From assembly GCA_031376425.1 (NCBI GenBank), contig JANMDR010000124.1, positions 1 to 47,779 of the forward strand: a DNA stretch of 47,779 nucleotides. Reading direction: 5' to 3'. The position numbers were made by a program, and so were the translations under genes. The notes below the pieces were generated by a model. It ran no database searches. It saw only the letters and a list, made by a program, of their open reading frames with translations, and was not told the origin of the DNA. Below are positions 32,984 to 41,089 of the stretch, one piece after another. Numbering within the stretch: position 1 is the stretch's first letter; the number at the start of each line of letters is the position of its first letter. Origin of the DNA: JANMDR01 sp031376425 (GTDB lineage Bacteria; Pseudomonadota; Gammaproteobacteria; Burkholderiales; Usitatibacteraceae).

Positions 32984-33865
32984 ATGAAACCACGCATCCT
33001 TATCATCGGCTTTGGCGACATTGGCGCAAGAGTTGCCAAACTACTTATTCCTACATATCGGGTCTATGCCCTAATTCGCAAGGGGCTTGACAGCAAAGAA
33101 GCTGAAAATGCACGTCAACTGGGCGTTTTGCCAGTGGTAGGTGATTTAGATAAGCGCTTAAGCTTGCACCGCATAGTTAGCCTAGCGCCCACCATTTTTC
33201 ACTTTGCCCCACCGCCAACCGCTGGTGTTATCGATACGCGCACTAAAAACCTGCTGGCAGCATTAGGTAGCAGCCACATTAACAAGTTAATTTATATTAG
33301 CACCACCGGCGTATATGGTGATTGTGATGGTGCATGGATAGACGAAACCCGCACGCTCAACGCGCAATCTCCCCGCGCGGTGCGGCGGGTGGATGCAGAA
33401 GCGCGGTTGCGTCTATGGGCGAAGCATTGCAGCTGTAATCTAGCCATTTTACGGGCACCGGGCATCTATAGCGCTACTGCTCTTCCTATTGCTCGCCTGC
33501 AAGCCGCCACACCGGCCATTATTGAAACTGAAGACAGCTATAGCAACCACATTCACGCCGATGACCTAGCCCGCGCCGCCGTCACCGCCATGCAGCGCGC
33601 CAAACCACAACGCGCCTACAATATTTGTGATGATTCCACCCTAAAAATGGGCGACTACTTTGAAGCCGTCGCCCAAGCCGCAAACCTGCCACCACCGCCG
33701 CGCCTACCCCGCGCGCAAGTGCAAGCGCAAGTGTCCCCTATGCTCTGGAGTTTTATGCAGGAGTCACGGCGTATTGCCAATACTCGATTGCATAAGGAGT
33801 TAAAACTAAAGCTGCGATGGCCGACCGTGTTGGGGTTTTTGGATGTATTTGGACGGAATAGATAA
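32984..33865 (+). CDS. NAD(P)-dependent SDR/epimerase-like protein
   Basis: A 293-aa extended short-chain dehydrogenase similar to YeeZ-type proteins. The nucleotide-binding motif is IIGFGDIGARVAKLL. The catalytic region has ISTTGVYGDCDGAWIDE, and NHIHADDLARA follows, as in epimerase-like SDRs. The usual Tyr-x-x-x-Lys motif is not clear. It diverges from the reductase gene with 109 nt between them. Its substrate is unknown. The ribosome binding site is weak. Confidence 0.85.
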   Translation: MKPRILIIGFGDIGARVAKLLIPTYRVYALIRKGLDSKEAENARQLGVLPVVGDLDKRLSLHRIVSLAPTIFHFAPPPTAGVIDTRTKNLLAALGSSHINKLIYISTTGVYGDCDGAWIDETRTLNAQSPRAVRRVDAEARLRLWAKHCSCNLAILRAPGIYSATALPIARLQAATPAIIETEDSYSNHIHADDLARAAVTAMQRAKPQRAYNICDDSTLKMGDYFEAVAQAANLPPPPRLPRAQVQAQVSPMLWSFMQESRRIANTRLHKELKLKLRWPTVLGFLDVFGRNR

Positions 33866-33985
33866 TCTGTCTGTGCGCGATTTTATATTTTATAGATGCC
33901 CTGTTTTTGAGCACCCACAAGGCATACATTATTATTTGCGCACCTAGTTTTTTTGTCGAATCATCCGTCGAAACAGCCACTAATA

Positions 33986-35371
33986 TCAATTCATGGTTTC
34001 AACAATCACCTGTTGATTCGCCACACCTAGCCCAGCAATAAACATCGTCAAACGCAAATCAATGGATGCATTGGCGGCGATGGTGTAGCTGCCGATAATT
34101 TGTTTGGGCTGGGTGGGTGTGGTCCAAATATCGAAGTTCGTCCCGTTAATGCTGGCAGGTGTGCTGAAGGTAAACGAAGGCGTATTGGTGCTGGCGGTAA
34201 AGCTTGACGCAAACGATAGCCGTACCGTGCGGGTGCGGGTGGTGGTATTAAAAAGTCTAAAAGTGTTGTCAAACTTATGCCCATAGTTACCGTAGGTGCG
34301 ATCAGTTGAATCGCTCAAGCGTGATGTAAATGCGGCGGTTTGTTCCTGCAATTGCGCGTTAAATTTACTGGTGGTGTTGTGGGCAAAACCAATATGCTTG
34401 TTCGCTACCGTGGGCAACACCACGTTGGTTAGCCCTGATGTCAGTGATGCCGCATAAATGCCCGCCTCGCGGCCATAAGCGTTGGGTGCTGGTGAAAAAA
34501 TATCGCCCGATGCTGGCCCAGCTTGGCTTTTGTTAATCGCATCAATAGTCGAGCCGCCGGTGGTGATGACGGTGTAAAGATAAACGCCAGCGCTGGCACA
34601 TACTTCAAAGCGGCCATCCACCATATTGTTTGGGTTCAGGACAATTTTTGATATTTCTGTGGCCGTGGAAGAAGGCACAGCGCGATTACTGAAGTTCACA
34701 CCAAAGGTGCCAGCGCGCCAATCTTTCGCCACAAAATAGCTTTGTCCGGTGCCTGCGCCGTTGAGCGGTTTTTGCGCATTGTTGTAGGTAGAACCTTTAG
34801 CCGATAAGGTGACGGATGCGTTTTGTGGGTTAGACGCCAGTAAATGCAAATACGCTGTTGCACCACTGCGATTGATATGAAAATAATAAACATTGGTGCA
34901 GCCCGATACCGGGCTGGATTGCCCTCCGCGAACAGCATCGCTGCGCGCATTTTGTGCCAGCCAACCAGGGCCGTAAAAAATTTCAGGGTTATTGCTTTTA
35001 AATATTTTATAGCCGCCAAGTGCCAAGGATATCGGCACCAAATCGTTATCAGACACTTTTTGTGTGGCTCCTAATAACCCTGCACCCCAAATTTGTAGCG
35101 GATCTGGCGCAGGCGCTGCCAGTGTAGCAAAGGCTTCCGGTGCAGCCTTGGCGCTAATCCCGACCATTGCGGGTTCGATGCGGTCTTGTGCAGCCACGTC
35201 GCTTTGCGCATCAATAGGCTGCGGCGGTTGCGCGGCAGCTATAACAGCACCTCCTGCAAACACAGTCATGGTGCTTGCCATTAGCGCGGTATTGAGCGCC
35301 TTTAAAACTGGAATGAAAACGGGTATGAAAACGCGAATATCGCTTTTATTGCAATTCACAGTAGCAACCAC
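33986..35371 (-). CDS. Exported DUF3370-like protein
   Basis: A protein of about 461 aa that resembles the DUF3370 family, which I know mainly from cyanobacteria. Similar features are YYFHINRSGATAYLHLLASNP, the SAGVYLYTVITTGG region, and GNYGHKFDNTFRLFNTTTRTRTV. The N-terminal part has a hydrophobic stretch (ALNTALMASTMTVFAGGAVIAA) that can serve as a signal peptide, then an Ala/Pro-rich linker. The start is uncertain; I chose GTG at 35371 because GGAG lies 8 nt upstream, while the frame extends to a TTG at 35407. A nearly duplicated FIPVFIPV lies close to the start. The mature part is Ser/Thr/Asn-rich, as in extracellular beta-rich proteins. The function is unknown and the family assignment is by memory. 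Confidence 0.65.
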   Translation of the reverse strand: MVATVNCNKSDIRVFIPVFIPVLKALNTALMASTMTVFAGGAVIAAAQPPQPIDAQSDVAAQDRIEPAMVGISAKAAPEAFATLAAPAPDPLQIWGAGLLGATQKVSDNDLVPISLALGGYKIFKSNNPEIFYGPGWLAQNARSDAVRGGQSSPVSGCTNVYYFHINRSGATAYLHLLASNPQNASVTLSAKGSTYNNAQKPLNGAGTGQSYFVAKDWRAGTFGVNFSNRAVPSSTATEISKIVLNPNNMVDGRFEVCASAGVYLYTVITTGGSTIDAINKSQAGPASGDIFSPAPNAYGREAGIYAASLTSGLTNVVLPTVANKHIGFAHNTTSKFNAQLQEQTAAFTSRLSDSTDRTYGNYGHKFDNTFRLFNTTTRTRTVRLSFASSFTASTNTPSFTFSTPASINGTNFDIWTTPTQPKQIIGSYTIAANASIDLRLTMFIAGLGVANQQVIVETMN

Positions 35372-35530
35372 AGGTGCATCTCCTATTTTTATATAGCCCA
35401 AAGGCAAATGAGTAACGCCAGATGATTCTAGCCATTCCGTGAGTTTGGCGCAATCAATGATTTAAATGGGCTTTGTGGATGCGTCAGCTTGGTAGTTGGT
35501 GTAGCACTTAAAATTTGCGTGACAAAAAAT

Positions 35531-35788
35531 ATGTTAATTATTTCTAATGAATACAACATCGTCCGCGCCAACACCGCATTTGCCAGTGACGAAGGTATTA
35601 CCGTTTCTATCGTCCCGCGCTATGGCGTGCCGGGTGCGGTGCCGCTGTATCGTTTGTATAACCCGGGTGTCAGAAGCCACCTTTGGAAAATTGATAGTGA
35701 TGAATTCAATGTGTTAAGCCAAAATGGTTGGACGCCGGAAGGACAACTAGGGAATGCACTTGGCGTGAATGGATATGTGTTTCCGTAA
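35531..35788 (+). pseudogene. Remnant of a DUF5648-like repeat protein
   Basis: A short open frame whose C-terminal half (PLYRLYNPGVRSHLWKIDSDEFNVLSQNGWTPEG, then GYVFP) looks like the end of a DUF5648 repeat, a beta-rich module usually found in larger secreted proteins with several copies. There is no signal peptide, no convincing ribosome binding site, and the upstream part shows no related sequence. It therefore looks like the truncated 3' end of a once longer gene. It ends 25 nt before a hairpin that could have been its terminator. An intact short gene cannot be excluded. Confidence 0.5.
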
Positions 35789-35812
35789 TTGAACGGGCAA
35801 AGCAATAATATA

Positions 35813-35852
35813 AAACCTTGGAGATGCTCGCTAGAGTATCTTCACAAGGTTT
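35813..35852. terminator. Hairpin downstream of the DUF5648 remnant
   Basis: AAACCTTG (35813-35820) pairs with CAAGGTTT (35845-35852), with a second helix inside (GATGCTC / GAGTATC). The stem is long but the flanking T-run is short, so terminator function is likely but not certain. Confidence 0.5.
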
Positions 35853-35915
35853 CCAACGCATGATGTTCATTAGAACAGCTGATTTTTTAGAAACTGAACA
35901 TTAGTGATTGAGTCT

Positions 35916-35928
35916 GCCGCGAAGCGGC
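35916..35928. other. Short GC-rich hairpin after DUF3224 gene
   Basis: GCCGC-GAA-GCGGC at 35916-35928, 23 nt past the stop of the DUF3224 gene, with TGAG/CTCA outside it. There is no T-run, so it may be a 3'-end protection element rather than a classical terminator. Confidence 0.4.
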
Positions 35929-35951
35929 GTTGCTCACGCTATGTGTAGTAA

Positions 35952-36479
35952 TTACTTCGCGTTTGCAGGTAAGCGGTAGTTGAATTCATAGGCGTGTTTG
36001 CCGTCTTCAATAATGATTTTAAATTCACCTGTGAGGCCAAGCAATTCAGCAGTTCCTGAGTCCGGCACCACGACAACCGATAGCGATGGTGTGCCACGAT
36101 TCATGATGCCGGTATGCTGAAGGACGAACGATCCCTTTTTACCGTTTAATGTTCCCGTGACCTGCTCAATGGCGACATAGCCAGCGGAGCCTTTCGTGTC
36201 GGTCATCGCGCTTAACATCTGCCCTTTTGTCGTTGCAAGCAGATCGCCAGTGATTTGTTTGTCAATCGACATACGGCCTAACTTCCAACTTGGATCGGCT
36301 CCTTCGAAAGATAGGGGCTGCAGCTTGACCTCAAAGCTTCCCTTTGCAACATGGTTCATGGGGTTCATTGGTGTTCCTTGTGCATACGCCGCTGCGTTTA
36401 TGCAGATTGTGCCAGCACAAAGCAGCCAGACTTGAGCTAATATGTGGCGCACTTTATTTTTACCGCTATCAACAAACAT
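35952..36479 (-). CDS. Exported DUF3224 family protein
   Basis: A 175-aa protein of the DUF3224 family. Typical features are GSFEVKLQPLSFEGADPSWKLGR, SAGYVAIEQVTGTLNGKKGSFVLQHTGIMNRGTPSLSV, VVPDSGTAELLGLTG and the ending IIEDGKHAYEFNYRLP. A hydrophobic N-terminus (VWLLCAGTICINAAAYA) points to export. The family's function is not established; its fold is thought to be a small beta-barrel related to allene oxide cyclase-like proteins. It starts 8 nt after the FxsA gene stop and is likely in its operon; I see no strong ribosome binding site. Confidence 0.82.
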   Translation of the reverse strand: MFVDSGKNKVRHILAQVWLLCAGTICINAAAYAQGTPMNPMNHVAKGSFEVKLQPLSFEGADPSWKLGRMSIDKQITGDLLATTKGQMLSAMTDTKGSAGYVAIEQVTGTLNGKKGSFVLQHTGIMNRGTPSLSVVVVPDSGTAELLGLTGEFKIIIEDGKHAYEFNYRLPANAK

Positions 36480-36487
36480 TCGCCGGA

Positions 36488-36919
36488 TTATTGCCGCTTA
36501 AACTCACCGTCAATAATTACCGGTGCTTCGCCGTTGCGGCGAGGCGATGATTGTGAGGCGCGGCCATGCCGACGTTGTTGGCCTGCTGGAGATACCGGCG
36601 CGAGTGCGCGGCTAGGTAGCATTAACACTAAAAGTGCCGCTAAATCCGAAACGATGCCCGGGAAAATAAACAGCAAGCCAGCGATAACTGTGCGAAAGCT
36701 GTCAATAAAAGCGGCAAGCGAGAATTGGCCACTAGCGAGCGCTTCACTCAGGCGAGCCATAAGTGCGAAACGGGCGTTTTTAATCATGGCAATACCAGCC
36801 ACAATACCAAATATCACCCATGCAATGGTGAACCATAAATTGTGTTCGGCTAGCTTAATTAGCAAGGTGCCCTCTAAAATAGGGAAACCAATGAGTAAAA
36901 CTACAATCAAAAGACGCAT
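36488..36919 (-). CDS. fxsA: FxsA family membrane protein
   Basis: A 143-aa inner-membrane protein of the FxsA family, named for an E. coli protein whose overproduction relieves F-plasmid exclusion of phage T7. It begins MRLLIVVLLIGFPILEGTLLIKLAEHNLWFTIAWVIF, matching the family N-terminus, and has about three or four hydrophobic segments (FRTVIAGLLFIFPGIVSDLAALLVLMLP is the usual last pair). The C-terminal tail is Arg/Gly-rich. The frame stays open far upstream to 37219, but that extension is not family-like, so the ATG at 36919 is used. Confidence 0.88.
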   Translation of the reverse strand: MRLLIVVLLIGFPILEGTLLIKLAEHNLWFTIAWVIFGIVAGIAMIKNARFALMARLSEALASGQFSLAAFIDSFRTVIAGLLFIFPGIVSDLAALLVLMLPSRALAPVSPAGQQRRHGRASQSSPRRNGEAPVIIDGEFKRQ

Positions 36920-37076
36920 GGTTAGGCTCGTTTCCAGAAAAAGCGATTTGTAATGCTTCCAAAATACCGCACTGTACGCTGGCTGGCAAGTAATTTGCAC
37001 ATTGCTTTGTGCGGTGTTGGGTAATTTAATGTGCCAAGCGTTAAAATCACTTAATAAACTAGGATTGGACGGAAAA

Positions 37077-37637
37077 ATGAAGCAACAATTGTTAGCTTTA
37101 ATGCGTTTAGTGATGTGCGGTGTGGGTGGTCTTGTCGCTGTGGGTTGCGCAGCGCCACTGTCGCACGCGGCCGAGCCTGCGCTTTCCATTTTACAACCTA
37201 AGTTATTAGACGCGAACATTGCCTTTAAGTTTGCGGCACGGCTAAAAGATGCAAAGACAATAGAGGTGCGCTACCAAATAGCTAATGGTTATTATGTGTA
37301 TAAAGATAAATTTCGCGCTACCGCAGGTGCGTCCGAGCAGCCAAGCTTAACGGCATTAGCGCCGACACTTCCCGATGGCACAATCGTCGATGACCCCGGT
37401 TTTGGCAAGGTTGAAACGTATCGGCAAGTGGTATTTTTTGATGTACCTCTAAATGAGGCCGTGAAAAATGCCGGTGTGCAATTTACGCTGAACGCGCAAG
37501 GTTGTGCGGATGTAGGGGTATGCTATGCGCCGCAACGGCACAGCATTAGCTTGTCGGCCATTGGCGCTTTTGCACCGATGACGGCACCAATTGTGAGTGA
37601 CATAGGTGACTTCAGTCCTGCGTCGCGCATGCAATAG
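37077..37637 (+). CDS. Orphan DsbD N-terminal (alpha) domain protein
   Basis: A 186-aa exported protein consisting only of the N-terminal periplasmic domain of DsbD. A signal sequence (to about residue 32, ending in SHAA) precedes the immunoglobulin-like domain, with NGYYVYKDKFR, DPGFGKVETYRQ, and GCADVGVCYAPQRH, where Cys143 and Cys149 form the exchange pair of the family. The transmembrane beta domain and the C-terminal thioredoxin domain of complete DsbD are absent: a stop comes at 37637 and the next gene, tlpA, starts 27 nt later. The domain should pass electrons to periplasmic thiol proteins such as the adjacent TlpA-type protein, but needs a membrane partner. GGACGG lies before the ATG. 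Confidence 0.85.
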   Translation: MKQQLLALMRLVMCGVGGLVAVGCAAPLSHAAEPALSILQPKLLDANIAFKFAARLKDAKTIEVRYQIANGYYVYKDKFRATAGASEQPSLTALAPTLPDGTIVDDPGFGKVETYRQVVFFDVPLNEAVKNAGVQFTLNAQGCADVGVCYAPQRHSISLSAIGAFAPMTAPIVSDIGDFSPASRMQ

Positions 37638-37664
37638 GCAGAAACTTATATAGGCTCATACGCG

Positions 37665-38273
37665 ATGCGGATAAAGTTTTTTTTGTTGGCAGGGAGTGTG
37701 CTGTTAAGTTTGGCGTGCGTCGCGCTTTACCTAGACTATAAATTTAGTACCAAGCCCATTATGATGGAGGCTGAAGGCGGCGCAAACGCGGGTGCTGGCA
37801 CCGTAACATCAGCAAATACAGCGGATGTATCAGCTGGTGCAGTTTATGCCTTGAGTAAGGTGGATCAATTTGGTAAGTCGCAAAGCTTTGCGCAGTGGTC
37901 TGGCAAATTATTAGTGATTAATTTTTGGGCAACATGGTGTGCACCATGCTTAGAAGAAATGCCCATGTTTGCGCAAATGCAGCAAACCCATGCTTTAAAT
38001 GGATTGCAAATTATCGGCATCGCCGCCGATAATGCTGCTAACGTGCAGTCATTTTCGGCAAAAATGAAAATTGACTATCCCTTGTTTGCCGATGAGGCTG
38101 GCGCAATTGGGCTTTCGAAGCGCTTAGGGAACAGGTTGGGCTTGCTGCCTCACTCAATTGCCATTGCACCTAATGGGCAGATTATATTTAATAAAATGGG
38201 TAAGGTGACCGAAGCAGAATTACTAGCCTTGGTGCAAAATTTTGGCATAGCTACGAAAGCTAAAGTACCGTAA
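37665..38273 (+). CDS. TlpA-type membrane-anchored thioredoxin
   Basis: A 202-aa thiol-disulfide oxidoreductase of the TlpA/ResA class. One N-terminal hydrophobic helix (FFLLAGSVLLSLACVALYL) anchors it in the membrane. The thioredoxin domain, facing the periplasm, has the active site WCAPC (Cys92, Cys95) in INFWATWCAPCLEEMP, and the cis-Pro loop LLPHSIAI. Such proteins keep cysteines reduced for haem or copper maturation. It is directly downstream of the orphan DsbD-alpha gene, which may reduce it. The ribosome binding site is weak. Confidence 0.9.
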   Translation: MRIKFFLLAGSVLLSLACVALYLDYKFSTKPIMMEAEGGANAGAGTVTSANTADVSAGAVYALSKVDQFGKSQSFAQWSGKLLVINFWATWCAPCLEEMPMFAQMQQTHALNGLQIIGIAADNAANVQSFSAKMKIDYPLFADEAGAIGLSKRLGNRLGLLPHSIAIAPNGQIIFNKMGKVTEAELLALVQNFGIATKAKVP

Positions 38274-38569
38274 TGTATAGCATTAATATCAAAAGCAGTT
38301 AACCTTAAGTTAAATTCAGCTAACTTCGGCTAAGTGTGGCAAGTAAGGCAAATTTAATTCGGTTTAGTGCGACGGCGCATTAGTAAATAGGTCTATTTTT
38401 GTGCGGTGCGCAAATTGTCACCTTGCCAGTTTTTTGCCTAGCTTCGGCTAATTCGGGCTAGTCAAAAACAGCTATTTTCGCCTGCAATTAACCCTAGAAT
38501 TGCCGGTAATTGCGTCCAATCTGGCGTAAACACTAGACTAATGCTATTAAAATGGTGCAAACTACGCGT
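38274..38569 (+). promoter_or_regulatory. tlpA-aroQ intergenic region with short repeats and promoter
   Basis: About 296 nt without a gene. A hairpin AAGTTA/TAACTT lies at 38307-38326 shortly after tlpA. CTTCGGCTAA occurs at 38324-38333 and 38442-38451, with a related TTCGGGCTA at 38452-38460. A likely aroQ promoter is TTGCGT (38510-38515), 18 bp, TAGACT (38534-38539). No RNA gene is recognisable. Confidence 0.4.
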
Positions 38570-39016
38570 ATGTCATCCATTTTAGTCATCCATGGACCTA
38601 ACCTAAACTTGTTAGGAACACGCGAGCCAACCCAATATGGGCATACCACCCTAGCGGAAATTAACGCAAATTTGGTGGCCTTAGCCACAGCGGCTGGGGC
38701 AGCGCTGCAGCACTTTCAAAGCAATAGCGAGGCTGCTTTAATTGATCGTATCCATGCGGCGCGTGATGAGAAAGTGAACGTCATTATTATCAATCCCGCA
38801 GCCTTTACGCATACTAGTATCGCGTTGCGCGACGCGCTTACTGGCGTCGCCATTCCGTTTATTGAAGTTCATTTGTCGAATGTGCACGCGCGTGAGCCGT
38901 TTCGCAAACATTCTTATTTTTCTGATTGTGCCAAAGGCGTTATTTGCGGCTTTGGTGCGCAATCCTATACATTAGGTTTACAAGCAGCGCTGGCATTATT
39001 GCCGCCCCGAACGTAA
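38570..39016 (+). CDS. aroQ: Type II 3-dehydroquinate dehydratase
   Basis: A 148-aa cytosolic enzyme of the shikimate pathway that converts 3-dehydroquinate to 3-dehydroshikimate, forming a dodecamer in the family. Conserved segments are ILVIHGPNLNLLGTREP with the lid Tyr in TQYG, FQSNSEAALIDRIHAA, NPAAFTHTSIALRDAL, and EVHLSNVHAREPFRKHSYFS, whose His is the general acid. The ATG at 38570 gives the normal family N-terminus (MSSILVIHG); an ATG at 38552 is six codons earlier and equally lacks a ribosome binding site. It precedes accB. Confidence 0.95.
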   Translation: MSSILVIHGPNLNLLGTREPTQYGHTTLAEINANLVALATAAGAALQHFQSNSEAALIDRIHAARDEKVNVIIINPAAFTHTSIALRDALTGVAIPFIEVHLSNVHAREPFRKHSYFSDCAKGVICGFGAQSYTLGLQAALALLPPRT

Positions 39017-39125
39017 CGTGCTTTGGCTTATGCTAAGCCATCAAACCTAAATCTATTCACCACGATTTCCATTATTACTACTGCCACTCATCGCCGTTCA
39101 CCGCGATTATTTTGAAAGAAGCGCT

Positions 39126-39587
39126 ATGGACCTACGAAAAATTAAAACTCTTATTGATCTGGTGCAGCAGTCTGGCATTGCCGAGCTCGAAATTACTGAG
39201 GGCGAAGAGAAGGTGCGTATAAGCCGCACCGGTTCCGGTGCACCGTTTATGGCGCCGATGGCACCCACAAATTATATGTTACCGCCCGATATGTCTGGCG
39301 GCGCACAAGGTGCGGCACCTGCTGCCGCTGCGGCGGCACCGGCAGAGCCGGTGGGTCATACTTTGAAGTCGCCCATGGTCGGCACATTTTATCGCTCACC
39401 TTCACCTTCTTCGCCAGCGTTTGTTGAAGTGGGTCAAGCAGTCACAAAAGGTCAAACCCTGTGCATTATTGAGGCGATGAAATTGCTCAATGAGATTGAA
39501 TCTGATACCGCTGGTGTGGTGAAAGCAGTTTTGGTTGAAAACGGACAACCGGTTGAATACGGACAGCCGCTGTTTTTAATTGCGTAA
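39126..39587 (+). CDS. accB: Biotin carboxyl carrier protein of acetyl-CoA carboxylase
   Basis: A 153-aa carrier that holds biotin while it moves CO2 from AccC to the carboxyltransferase, the first step of fatty-acid synthesis. The N-terminal part mediates contact with AccC. An Ala/Pro-rich hinge (about 60-76) leads to the biotinyl domain. Lys119 in EAMKLLNEI is the biotinylation site, and SPMVGTFYRSPSP is typical of BCCP, including the 'thumb'. AAGAAG lies upstream of the ATG. It is followed by accC in the classical operon. Confidence 0.96.
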   Translation: MDLRKIKTLIDLVQQSGIAELEITEGEEKVRISRTGSGAPFMAPMAPTNYMLPPDMSGGAQGAAPAAAAAAPAEPVGHTLKSPMVGTFYRSPSPSSPAFVEVGQAVTKGQTLCIIEAMKLLNEIESDTAGVVKAVLVENGQPVEYGQPLFLIA

Positions 39588-39685
39588 TATCCACAGCATT
39601 TGCGTAAGCCTTTCAGCACATCAGCATATTTCGGGCACAGCAGTTTTGCGGTCAGTGCCCCGCTAAAACTCCTTAGGAAAAAATA

Positions 39686-41086
39686 ATGGCAGTGTTTGGC
39701 TCTAACCCTAAACAAGGGGCAATGTTTGAAAAAATTCTCATCGCCAATCGCGGTGAAATTGCATTGCGTATTCAACGCGCTTGTCGTGAAATGGGTATTA
39801 AAACGGTATGTGTACACTCCGAAGCCGATGCTGAAGCGAAGTATGTGATGCTGGCTGATGAATCCGTGTGTATAGGGCCTGCTGCATCAAAAGATAGCTA
39901 CTTAAACGTGCCAGCGATTATTGCTGCGGCCGAAGTAACGGATGCACAGGCAATACATCCAGGTTATGGTTTTTTGAGTGAAAACGCCGATTTTGCCGAA
40001 CGCGTGCAAAACTCCGGCTTTGTTTTTATCGGCCCACATCCTGAAAACATTCGCACTATGGGTGACAAAGTGGCTGCTAAAGCCGCAATGCGAAAAGTGG
40101 GCGTGCCCTGCGTGCCTGGCTCGGAAGGTGCTTTGCCTGATGACCCGAAAGAAATTCGCAAAATAGCCGCGCAGGTAGGTTATCCCGTGATTATCAAGGC
40201 AGCGGGCGGCGGCGGCGGGCGCGGTATGCGCGTAGTGCATACGGATGCGGCATTGGTAAATGCGGTGCAATTGACGAAGGCTGAGGCACAGTCAGCGTTC
40301 GGCAATCCCACGGTTTATCTGGAAAAATATTTAGAAAACCCGCGTCATATTGAAATTCAAATTTTAGCTGATGAGCATAAAAACGCAATTTATGTGTGGG
40401 AACGCGATTGCTCCATGCAACGCCGTCATCAAAAAATTATTGAAGAAGCGCCAGCGCCAGATTTAAAACCGCGTTTGCGTGACCGTATTGGCGAGCGCTG
40501 TGCCGAGGCTTGCATAAAGTTGGGCTATCGCGGTGCGGGTACGTTTGAGTTTTTATATGAGAACGATGAGTTTTATTTCATCGAAATGAATACCCGTGTG
40601 CAGGTTGAGCATCCTGTATCCGAGCTAATTTCTGGTATCGATATTGTGCAGGAACAAATTCGTATCGCTGCTGGTTATAGATTGCGGTATCGTCAAAAAG
40701 ATGTGCAGTTGCGCGGCCACGCCATCGAATGCCGTATTAATGCCGAAAATCCGGTGAGCTTTGTGCCTTCACCCGGGCGCATTACGCAATTTCACGTGCC
40801 CGGTGGGCCGGGTGTGCGCGTTGATTCGCATGCGTATGCCAATTATTATGTGCCGCCGCATTACGATTCACTGATTGGCAAAATTATCACCCATGGCGAT
40901 ACCCGTGAACAGGCGATGGCGCGCATGCGGGTAGCGCTCTCAGAAATGATAGTGGAAGGTATTCAAACCAATATTCCGCTGCATCAGGAATTAATGAATG
41001 ACGCGGCGTTTATGCGCGGCGCGGTATCTATTCATTACTTAGAAGAGCGTATGGCGAAGTTGAAAAAAATTGCGGGCGATAGTTAA
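39686..41086 (+). CDS. accC: Biotin carboxylase subunit of acetyl-CoA carboxylase
   Basis: An ATP-dependent biotin carboxylase of 466 aa. It has the N-terminal domain (FEKILIANRGEIALRI), the ATP-grasp region with the glycine-rich loop KAAGGGGGRGMRVV, the carboxylation signature EMNTRVQVEHPVSE, and the C-terminal domain (SFVPSPGRITQF). I used the ATG at 39686, preceded by AGGA at a normal distance. An ATG at 39722, giving MFEKILIAN as in most family members, is also possible, and the first 12 residues may be an extension. It ends 3 nt before prmA. Confidence 0.96.
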   Translation: MAVFGSNPKQGAMFEKILIANRGEIALRIQRACREMGIKTVCVHSEADAEAKYVMLADESVCIGPAASKDSYLNVPAIIAAAEVTDAQAIHPGYGFLSENADFAERVQNSGFVFIGPHPENIRTMGDKVAAKAAMRKVGVPCVPGSEGALPDDPKEIRKIAAQVGYPVIIKAAGGGGGRGMRVVHTDAALVNAVQLTKAEAQSAFGNPTVYLEKYLENPRHIEIQILADEHKNAIYVWERDCSMQRRHQKIIEEAPAPDLKPRLRDRIGERCAEACIKLGYRGAGTFEFLYENDEFYFIEMNTRVQVEHPVSELISGIDIVQEQIRIAAGYRLRYRQKDVQLRGHAIECRINAENPVSFVPSPGRITQFHVPGGPGVRVDSHAYANYYVPPHYDSLIGKIITHGDTREQAMARMRVALSEMIVEGIQTNIPLHQELMNDAAFMRGAVSIHYLEERMAKLKKIAGDS

Positions 41087-41089
41087 TTG

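Noticed and set aside
36920..37219. Upstream extension of the FxsA reading frame
   Set aside because: The frame stays open but the extra 100 residues lack family similarity, overlap the DsbD-alpha gene start on the other strand and precede the normal FxsA N-terminus.
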